Assembly (NCBI GenBank): GCA_036496265.1
Contig: DASXLL010000060.1
Span: 1 to 20,332, forward strand
Reading direction: 5' to 3'
Length of the DNA stretch: 20,332 nt
From: CAYLLN01 sp036496265
Lineage (GTDB): Bacteria > Planctomycetota > Planctomycetia > Pirellulales > Pirellulaceae
Shown: piece by piece, positions 7,676-16,200 of the stretch
Layout of the letters: every line of letters begins with the position of its first letter
Position numbering within the stretch: the first letter of the stretch is position 1
The notes under the pieces: model-generated
The model's database searches: none
The model's input: the letters and a program-made list of their open reading frames with translations, nothing else
What the model was told of the DNA's origin: nothing
Program-made: the position numbers and the translations under genes

Positions 7676-8632
7676 CTATTTCTTCGTGTTGGCTGCTGCC
7701 GTCGGCTTCCGACTAATCATCAATAGCCGCTTTCCATCCGGTGAAAAAACCGCGGCGCTGTTGCCGCGCTCCGTATTCTGACCGGCCAAAAGTTCCGGCT
7801 CGTCGTGGGTATCGGCGTTCATCCACCAGATCTGATTTCGGTTATTCAGTTTTGCGACGGGCTGCGCGAAAAAAATGCGATTTCGATCGCTGCTCCAGGA
7901 CAGGTTCCAGATGATTTTGGCCTCATAGCGAGTTATCAGACCGTGCTTGGCGCCGCGGGCGTCGATGATGCCGATCTCCTGCTTGTCGCTGCCAATGCGT
8001 TTGCCCTTGAAGGCGATGCGGCGGCTATCCGGCGACCACGAAAAATACCAGAAGAAGGTTTTGTACGGGCATTTCCCTTCTTCGAACAGCGCGGTCCGCT
8101 GGCCCTCCACCAAGTCGAACACATATAAATTGGCGGGTTTTCCGTCCGGAACCGTGTAAGCAATTTGCCTGCCGTCCGGCGACCACACAGCCGCCCATCC
8201 CTCTTCATCAAGCTGCACCAATTCGGTTTCCGGTCCTTCGCTGCTCATCACCCATACGCCGGGATTCGGCTTGAATCGCGAAAACACAATTCGCTTGCCT
8301 CGCGGCGAAAAGCTGGGAAGAGCGCCATCTCCCAAAATCTTTGGCTCACTGCCGTCCGCATTCGCCACAATGATTTGGGAGTCGTTGCTCTTTTCGCCCC
8401 GCGCCGATCGCCAGGCATCGAAGGCAATCCGCCTGCCGTCGCTAGACCAGCTTTGCGACCGCTGCGGCCGATAGTCCGCCAGTTCCGTCAATAGCTTCAT
8501 TCCCGACCCATCCGGCTGCCCAATAAAAATTCGCTCCTCGGAATCCGCCTCCGCGGGCTCCTTAGCGACCCCCTGCTGGGCCACCAAATACATCGCACAA
8601 CAAGCCGCTCCGTAAATCGCATTCATGCTCAT
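7676..8632 (-). CDS. Secreted PD40/TolB-like beta-propeller protein, copy 2
   Basis: This 318-residue protein has a short hydrophobic N-terminus that looks like a signal peptide (cleavage near QQGVA-KEP, residue 23). PD40/WD40-like strands follow with repeated W-S-x-D-G-x-x-I-A-F/Y motifs: WSSDGRRIAFDA, FSPRGKRIVFSR, WSPDGRQIAYTV, WSPDSRRIAFKG, WSSDRNRIFFAQ and FSPDGKRLLMIS. This gives about six blades, as in TolB-type propellers. It ends in a short lysine tail. It is a clear paralogue of the next gene (8667-9656), sharing FIGQPDGSGMK, NADGSEPKILGDG, NPGVWVMS and a CPY motif. The start could be 8632 or 8626; a GTGAG six bases before the second slightly favours it. It is probably the second gene of a two-gene unit (34-bp gap). 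Substrate or partner unknown. Confidence 0.85.
   Translation of the reverse strand: MSMNAIYGAACCAMYLVAQQGVAKEPAEADSEERIFIGQPDGSGMKLLTELADYRPQRSQSWSSDGRRIAFDAWRSARGEKSNDSQIIVANADGSEPKILGDGALPSFSPRGKRIVFSRFKPNPGVWVMSSEGPETELVQLDEEGWAAVWSPDGRQIAYTVPDGKPANLYVFDLVEGQRTALFEEGKCPYKTFFWYFSWSPDSRRIAFKGKRIGSDKQEIGIIDARGAKHGLITRYEAKIIWNLSWSSDRNRIFFAQPVAKLNNRNQIWWMNADTHDEPELLAGQNTERGNSAAVFSPDGKRLLMISRKPTAAANTKK
8502..8529 (-). repeat. 28-bp DNA identity between the PD40 paralogues (copy A)
   Basis: This stretch is base-for-base identical to 9499-9526 and encodes the N-terminal FIGQPDGSG motif just after the signal peptide of both paralogues. Third-codon positions elsewhere in the pair have diverged, so this is unusually well preserved. 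Confidence 0.8.
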
Positions 8633-8666
8633 CTCACTGCCTCATCGCGGCGCTGCGCGCCGCCGC

Positions 8667-9656
8667 TCACTTCTTCTTTGCCTTGTCCTTCGCCTGCTCC
8701 ACCGCGGGCTTACGACTAACGATCAGCATCTTCTTCCCGTCTGGCGAAACAACCCCAAAGATATTCGCTCGCCTCGCATCCAGCCCCGGCAATACTTCGG
8801 GCGCTTGATCGCCATTAAAGTTCATCGAGAACAACTGCATCCGCCCGCTCGCAATGGGCTGGCAGAACAGAATTCGTGTCCCATCGTGATTCCACGAAAC
8901 GTTGAACAGCGTTTTCGCTTCATACCGCACCGTATGTCCATGTTGCGCTCCCCGCGCATCGACAATCGCCACTTCGGACGTTTGCTCACCGCGCTGCTGC
9001 CCCTTAAACGCGATCTTCGTCCCGTCGGGCGACCATGTAATGTTGCGAAAGAATGAGCTATAAGGACATCCGCCCTCTTCGAAGACCGCGTACTCATCGC
9101 CCTCAATCAGATCAAAGATATACATGTTGATGCCCATGTCGCGCGTCGTCGTATAGGCAATTTTTCTGCCATCGGGCGACCAGCGGCCCGCGCCCCAGCC
9201 AGCATCGATTCGCACTAGCTCCTTCTCCGGGCCCTCGATGCTCATCACCCACACGCCCGGATTTGGCGCATACCGCGTGAACACAAGCCGCTGATGCTTC
9301 GGTGAAAAACTCGGAAAGCCGCCATCGCCCAAAATCTTTGGCTCGCTGCCATCCGCATTCACGACCACGATCTGTGCGTCGGCATCTTTTTCACCCCGCC
9401 CGGGCCGGTACGAATGAAAGGCAATCTTCGTCCCATCCGCCGACCACACCGGTCCGCCCTGAAATCGATACTCCCCCAAATCCACCAGCGGCTTCATCCC
9501 CGACCCATCCGGCTGCCCAATAAAAACTCGCTGCTCCGAATCCTCCTCCGCCCCCTTCCCCCCCTCATCCTGCGCCACCGCCTGGGATAAACAAACCGCG
9601 ACAAAAGCCCAAATCGCCGCGCCCCACACAATCAATCGCATACTCGAGACTCGCAT
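8667..9656 (-). CDS. Secreted PD40/TolB-like beta-propeller protein, copy 1
   Basis: This 329-residue protein has a good signal peptide: a hydrophobic core at residues 8-24 and the cleavage context AVA-QD at 28-29. It carries the same blades as its neighbour: WSADGTKIAFHS, FSPKHQRLVFTR, WSPDGRKIAYTT, WSPDGTKIAFKG, WNHDGTRILFCQ and VSPDGKKMLIVS. The C-terminal tail is very basic (KDKAKKK). AAGGA on the minus strand at 9664-9668, seven bases before the ATG at 9656, fixes the start. No TolB N-terminal domain and no Tol-Pal genes are nearby, so this is not TolB itself. It is likely transcribed first, with the paralogue 34 bp downstream. PD40 propellers often bind peptides or glycans in the periplasm or outside the cell; the ligand here is unknown. 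Confidence 0.87.
   Translation of the reverse strand: MRVSSMRLIVWGAAIWAFVAVCLSQAVAQDEGGKGAEEDSEQRVFIGQPDGSGMKPLVDLGEYRFQGGPVWSADGTKIAFHSYRPGRGEKDADAQIVVVNADGSEPKILGDGGFPSFSPKHQRLVFTRYAPNPGVWVMSIEGPEKELVRIDAGWGAGRWSPDGRKIAYTTTRDMGINMYIFDLIEGDEYAVFEEGGCPYSSFFRNITWSPDGTKIAFKGQQRGEQTSEVAIVDARGAQHGHTVRYEAKTLFNVSWNHDGTRILFCQPIASGRMQLFSMNFNGDQAPEVLPGLDARRANIFGVVSPDGKKMLIVSRKPAVEQAKDKAKKK
9499..9526 (-). repeat. 28-bp DNA identity between the PD40 paralogues (copy B)
   Basis: This is the partner of 8502-8529, in the same coding position of the upstream paralogue. Confidence 0.8.
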
Positions 9657-10205
9657 TTGGTTTTCCTTTGCTTCCTCGCTTGTTTAACACCAACGGACCT
9701 CGTTTTCAAAGCAAACTTTTGCGCTTTCCGCGTTTCATCCGTGGCTAATGCTCGCTGACTGTCGCGCTAAAGTTGGAAGTTTTTTCATTACGACGGGCTT
9801 CCGCATCGGCTGGAAGTTGCGCCGGCGTCCTGAGTTAGGGATTTGGGTCAAGTTGGCGGTGCGCTAAAGTTGAGCGCCAGGCGAGGATCAAACGCTCCAT
9901 CCATTTGGTTCATCAAACGCGGATTTGTTGGCAATGGGTCGCTGCTGATGCCCGCTCCGCTGCTCCTTATATATCGATTGCAATTTCGGGGAAAAACCGG
10001 GCCGGAATGCGGTAAACCGCAGTGGCAGGCTGGCGGGTAGTGGGAAAATTCCGAAAAAGCCTGATTTGACGCTGGCAACGCCTAGGGCCGTACTGGCATA
10101 CTGTTGAATCCCCACAGGCGACGGGTGTGACTGGAAGCTTGTATTGCCAGGCAGCGGTGCGCCAATGGACCCTCGCGGAGGCGCAATCTCGGCGCGACGT
10201 GCGTT
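9657..10205. other. 549-bp divergent intergenic region
   Basis: No convincing gene is present. The small ORFs here (for example 9843-10040 plus and 9888-10274 minus) have no recognisable domains or start signals. The region separates the divergent PD40 pair from the giant gene and should hold both promoters. A TTGACG at 10066-10071 could be a -35 for the giant gene, but no good -10 sits at a suitable distance. GGAGG at 10177-10181 is too far (24 nt) from the ATG at 10206 to serve it. The notable content is the AAGTTG cluster listed separately. Confidence 0.6.
9764..9872 (+). repeat. AAGTTG hexamer cluster with a 12-bp direct repeat
   Basis: AAGTTG occurs at 9770-9775, 9815-9820, 9850-9855 and 9867-9872. 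Two of these sit inside an identical 12-mer, GCGCTAAAGTTG, at 9764-9775 and 9861-9872. The second copy is followed by AGCGC, so GCGCT/AGCGC can form a 5-bp stem around AAAGTTG. The cluster lies in the shared upstream region of the PD40 pair and the giant gene. It may be a regulator binding site; this is inference. Confidence 0.45.
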
Positions 10206-13200
10206 ATGCCCCCATCTCAACGAAATAGGCGGGGGAGAAATTCTCATTCCCGCTTTCTGGCCCCCGCTCTTCAACGATATCGCCGACTGACGGGTGAGCG
10301 GTTGGAAATTCGCTGTTTGCTAGCCAGCGATATTCGTGGTCTCGTGTGGAACGACGCCAATTCGAATGGACTGCTGAATTCAGGCGAACCAGGCGTGTCG
10401 GGCACGCTGGTCGAGCTCGTGGCCACGAGTGACACCGTGATTGGGAATTCCGACGATCAAATTTTGGCCGGGGCGGCGACTGACAGTACCGGCAACTACG
10501 TTTTTTCCGCCGTTCCCGATGGGCAATACTACCTTCGTTTCCGCGAAGAGCCGGTGGGCGGAGTAGGGCATCGCTTCACAACCGCCGATGTGGGCAGCGA
10601 CGATTCGATTGATAGCGACGTGATTCCGGCTGAGGGCCGCTCCGCAGTCTTCGCTCATGTGGCGACCGCGCCGAATGTCATCGACGCGGGCCTGATCGAA
10701 GAACCAACGAATCTCGCGTTTGCATTCCCCTTCAACGGGGAGAAAACGCAGCAAGGCAGAGCCGTGGCTGTGGATGCACAGGGCAATCTCTATGTTGGCA
10801 TCAGGTCGGATAGTAACAGCGTCGATCTCGATCCTGGACCCGCTATTACCAGCGTCGTTCCTTTCAACGGCGATCAACTGGTCGCCAAATACACTGCGGA
10901 CGGTCAATTCTTATGGGGCACTAGCTTTGGCTCGGGCCAGTTTGGGTCGCTGGCTGTTGATGCTCAAGACAATGTTTACGTGACAGGAGATCTCAGCGGC
11001 AACGCTGTGTTTGGCCCGGGTCCTGGAGCGACGACCTTACCCGGCGTTAGTCAGCGAGCGTTCGCGGCCAAGTTCGATTCTGCGGGCAATGTGCTGTGGG
11101 TCAGGCAATTGCAGGTTGTATCGCGAGGAATCGATATTTCCGTGGACGCAGCGGGAAGCGCCTATATCACCGGGGAAGTCGCGGGGTCTTCTTCCTTCAA
11201 TCCCATGGCCTGGAAGCTGGATACGAATGGCGTCCAGCAATGGCAAGTCCAGGGTGCAGGCGCCACTTCCTTAAGCATCGGGCAAGGGATTTACGCAACC
11301 GCAACCACGACTTACATCACAGGCCGCTTTCAGGGCACCGTCGATCTTGATCCTTCATCGGCCGTCGCCAATCTCACCTCTGGCGGCAGCGACGATATTT
11401 TTTTGTGGCAGCTCAATTCAGTTAGCGGCGCGTATGTCAGCGCCATTCGCATTGGGGGCACGGGGAGCGACGTCGGCAGCGACCTTACCGTGTCGTCGGA
11501 TGGCAACATCCTGCTCACCGGATATTACAATGGCACCGTCGATTTCGACCCTTCGCCTGCAGTGAGCAGTCTTACAGCGAGTGATCTGCAGGCATTCGTC
11601 CTCAAGTTGCACCCGGATAACAGCCTGAGTTGGGTCCGCGATGCGCAACAAGGCAGCTCGGCGGGCTTAGGCATTGCCGTCAGTGATTCGGGTCAGGTTT
11701 GGAGCACGGGATCGTTCACAAATTCTGTAGATTTCGATCCTGCAATGGTTTCGCAGCGCCTGTTGACCAGCAATGGTGGAACCGACTGCTATGTTTGGGG
11801 GCTCGATTCGTCGGGTAACCTTTTGAGTGCCTACGGCGTCGGCTCCGCGAATTATGACCAGGCTAACGAGGTGGCGCTTTCGCCCTCAGGGGACCGCGTG
11901 CTCGTTGCCGGCAATTTGGAAGGGACCGCCGATTTTGATCCGGAAGCGGGCACACTCGTCTTGAGCGCGATTGAGTCGCTCAATCCGACGTCGGCAATTG
12001 ATGGCTTCCTATGGGCTATTACCACGGGTGTTCAATCAGTTAACACCGCGCCGGTCATCACTAGCAACGGAGGCGTTGATACCGCGAATATCAGCGTGCC
12101 GGAGAATACAACAGCGGTGACCGATGTAGATGCGACCGACCCAGACGCGGGGACAACGCTGACTTATAGCATTAATGGGGGCGCGGACGCAGCGAAGTTC
12201 GCGATCAATTCGGCGAGCGGCGTGCTGACGTTTGTTAGCGCACCGAACTTCGAGAGCCCCACCGATTCGGGAGGCAACAACGTCTATGACGTAATTGTGA
12301 AAGTGAGCGACGGCACGCTGACCGACATGCAGACGATTGCCGTGACGGTCACGAATGTTAATGAAGCGCCAACGATTACGAGCAATGGAGGGAACGCTAG
12401 CGCCAACATTAGCGTCCCAGAAAACACTACACCAGTGACCGATGTCGATGCGACCGATCCAGATGCTGGAACGACGCTGACATATAGCATTAGCGGTGGC
12501 GCGGATGCGGCGAAGTTTGCGATTTCTTCGACGACGGGGGTGCTGAGCTTTGCAGCCGCACCCGACTTCGAAAATCCGACCGATGCGGACGGCGACAACG
12601 TTTATCAAGTGACGGTGCGGGCGAGTGACGGCAGTCTGAGCGACACACAAGATGTTTCAGTAACCGTTACGGACGTTTTCGAAGCCTGCGGCATGGTGGT
12701 CTCGAACACGAACAATTCGGGGACCGGTTCGTTGCGCGACGCAATCAACTGCGCGAATAATAAGCCGGGCACGGACACGATTAGTTTCAATATTCCCGGC
12801 AGCGGAGTTCACACGATTAGCCCCACGGCAGCGCTGCCGACGATCACCGATCCGGTGGTCATTGATGGCTATACGCAGCCGGGAACGGGGCAAAATTCGT
12901 CGGCGAGCGGGTTTAATGGAACTTTGCTGATTGAGTTGAATGGCAGCGGGGCAGGGGTTGGCTCCAACGGTCTGATTGTCACTGCGGGCAGCAGCACGAT
13001 CAGGGGGCTGGTGATCAATCGGTTTTCGAATAGCGGATTGCTGCTCCTGAACGGGGGCGGCAACCACACCGAGGGAAATTTCATTGGGACCAGCGCGTCC
13101 GGCTTAACGGCCGCGGGGAATGAGTCGAACGGAATCACTCTGGATGCCGGATCAAACAACAACACGATCGGCGGCGCTGCGGCGGCCGCGCGCAACGTGA

Positions 13201-16200
13201 TCAGCGGCACACTTTTTGGCAGTGGCATTGAAATCGATACATCGGGGAATGTCGTCGCCGGCAATTTGGTAGGGGTCAGTGCTCTCGGCACGGCGGCGCT
13301 GCCGAATCAATCTGGCGTGACGCTGTTCAGTGGGACCGGCAATGTGATCGGCACGAACGGCGACGGAGTCAACGACGCGGCTGAGAGCAACGTCATTTCC
13401 GGCAACCGCGGCAGCGGGGTGGCGATCGTCAGCTCGTTACAGTCCACGCCGAGCCAAAACATTGTCGCCGGCAACTACATCGGCACCGACGCCGCCGGCG
13501 ACGCAATCGGCAATGAGTTGTACGGTGTGATGACCTCCGTCACGAACAACACGATCGGCCCAGGCAACGTGATTGCGTTTAACGGCTCCAGGTTTGGCGG
13601 ACCGGGGGTAATCCTCTTGAACGGCACGGCCCGGAACACCGCGATTGTGGGCAATTCAATCTTCTCGAATTTCGGGCTGGGCATCGACCTCCACGGCGAC
13701 GGACCCACGCCGAATGACCAAGGGGATGCCGATTCGGGCGACAACAACCTGCAGAATTTTCCCGTAATCAGCTCCGCCACCGTGGATGTTACGACGGTCC
13801 GCGTGCAATACGCGGTTCCCTCGACGACGGCCAATTCCGCCTATCCGTTGCGAGTGGAATTCTTCAAGGCCGATTCCGACGGTCAGGAAGGGCAGGCGTT
13901 TCTCGGTTTTGATACTTATACGGCGGCTCAGGCGGGCACCAGCAAGACAGCCGTTTTCACGTCTGCGGCCGGCTTAGCCGTGGGGGACAAGCTGGTGGCC
14001 ACGGCAACGGATAATCAAGGCAACACGTCGGAGTTTAGCGCGAGCGTCGCGGTTGCCGCGCCGCCGTGCAGCACGGTCGTCGTGAACACCAACGATACGG
14101 GCGCGGGGTCGCTGCGCGACGCGATTACGTGTGCCAATAGCCTTCCTAACATCGATCGCACTGGCGATGGTACCGTCGATCCCGACCCGATTACGTTTGC
14201 CATTTCCGCGAATGATCCGGGGCACTTTTATTACCGGAACGATGCGATAAACGGAGGCCTGAAAAATATTACGGCAACCACCGCCAGTGACGATTCCACA
14301 ATTAGCAACATCGACCCCGATTGGCGGCATAGCTGGTATTCGATCCAGGTGAGCACGCCGTTGCCAGCGCTCACTGATCCCGCAACCATTGATGGCTACA
14401 GCCAAGTGGGAGCGATCGCGAATGCGAATGGCGTCAGCCTGGCCGATAGTGCCGTCCTTAAAATGGAACTTGTGGAGGCGTCTGGTAGCAAGGGCAGCGG
14501 GACTAGCGGACTGTCTTTATCGGGCGGCGGATCGACTATTAGCGGCCTGGTAATCGACGGCTTCGACAATCATGCGATCCAAATCGGCTCGGATGGCAAT
14601 ACGGTCGCCGGAAACTTTATCGGCACGGATATTAGTGGAACTCACAGCCAGGGCAATGGAGGAGACGGCGTCAACATTGCGGCGCATAAAGGTAATCTCG
14701 TCGGAGGCGCCGCTGTTACCGCGCGAAATCTCATCGGCAACAACGCCGGTAGCGGGATAGCCCTGGTCAGCGGGGCTTCGCAAAATCGAGTGTCGGGCAA
14801 TTCGATCTTTCATAACGCCGGCGGGATCGGCATTAATGAGAAGGCAGGTGCGGCCGGTGTGTTGGTGAATGAATCGGCTGAAAACACCGTCGGAGGAACA
14901 GAAACCGGCGCCGGCAATTTGATTAATGGTAATGCCAGCGGCATCCTGATCGTGGGCGGCAGCGCCGAGCATAATCTTGTGTTGGGCAACTCTGTCGGAC
15001 CGAGCAACGATGACGGCGTTGTGATTCGAAATGCACACGACAACACGATCGGCGGCTTAACCAGCCAGGCTCGCAATGTGATTTCCGGAAATGCAGACAC
15101 CGGCCTCCTCATCGAAAGCACCGATCCTTCCACGCCAAGCTCGAATAATCTTGTACAGGGAAACTACATCGGCACGGATGCAACGGGGACGCAAAAGTCG
15201 GCCAATTCATACATGGGCATCCGGCTCGAGGGCGCGGACTTTGGAGGCGGCGTTAAGAACAACGTCATTGGCGGCGTTGCCGCAGGCGCGGGCAACCTCA
15301 TTTCCGGAAATGACCTGCGCGGCATCTTAGTACAGGGCAGCCTCGCCTCCGATAACCTGATTCAAGGCAATTTCATCGGCACCCAGGCTGGTGGCACCGG
15401 AGCACTAGGAAATACGCAAGTCGGAATCGAACTTCTCGCGGGCGCACATGACAATTCGATTGGCGGCCCGACTGCAGGCTCTCGAAACATCATCTCGGCC
15501 AACGGCACCGCGGGCGTTTGGATCGATGGACTTGGCAGCACCAATAATCTGGTGCAAGGCAATCGCATTGGCACCGACGTGACTGGAACGCTCGATCTCG
15601 GGAACAGCTCAGAGGGAGTAGAGATTTGGGATCAAGCTAGTGGTAACTCAGTCCTCCAAAATATCGTGTCCGGCAATGACGGCGAGGGGATTATTCTTTC
15701 CTTCGGAGTGAAACAGAGCTTGATCGAAGGAAACCTGATTGGTGTCGCCGCCGACGGTGCCAGTCCGCTGCCCAACGGTCACCATGGAATATTCATTGAT
15801 GGTGGTCTCAATAACACGATTGGCGGCACTTCGGTAGGTCAAGGAAACATCATTGCCTTCAATGGGAAGGATGGTATCAACGTCTCCGACTCTAGCTCCG
15901 GTGCGGATGCGATCTTCGGGAACTCAATTTTTTCAAATGGCGAGTTGGGGATCGATTTACAGTCACCGAATGACACCGGCATCGGCGTAACGTTGAATGA
16001 TGCAGGCGATGCCGATGATGGCGCAAACAAGCTGCAGAATTTTCCGGTCATTACGGATGCGTCGGTCAAATCTGCCAAGCTTTCGATGACCTACAGCGTG
16101 CCGTCCGCAATTTCTAGCTCTTCCTATCCGCTGCGGATTGAATTTTTCAAAGCCGACGCAGACGGTCAGGAAGGTCAAACTTTTCTTGGATTTGACACGT

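Noticed and set aside
8667..9656. TolB of the Tol-Pal system
   Set aside because: No TolB N-terminal domain, tandem paralogue present, and no tolQRA or pal nearby.
10066..10102. Promoter of the giant gene from TTGACG at 10066
   Set aside because: No good -10 at 16-18 bp; the nearest CATACT is 25 bp away.
12036..12650. 204-aa minus-strand ORF across the cadherin-like units
   Set aside because: Its internal repetition only mirrors the cadherin-like repeats on the plus strand.
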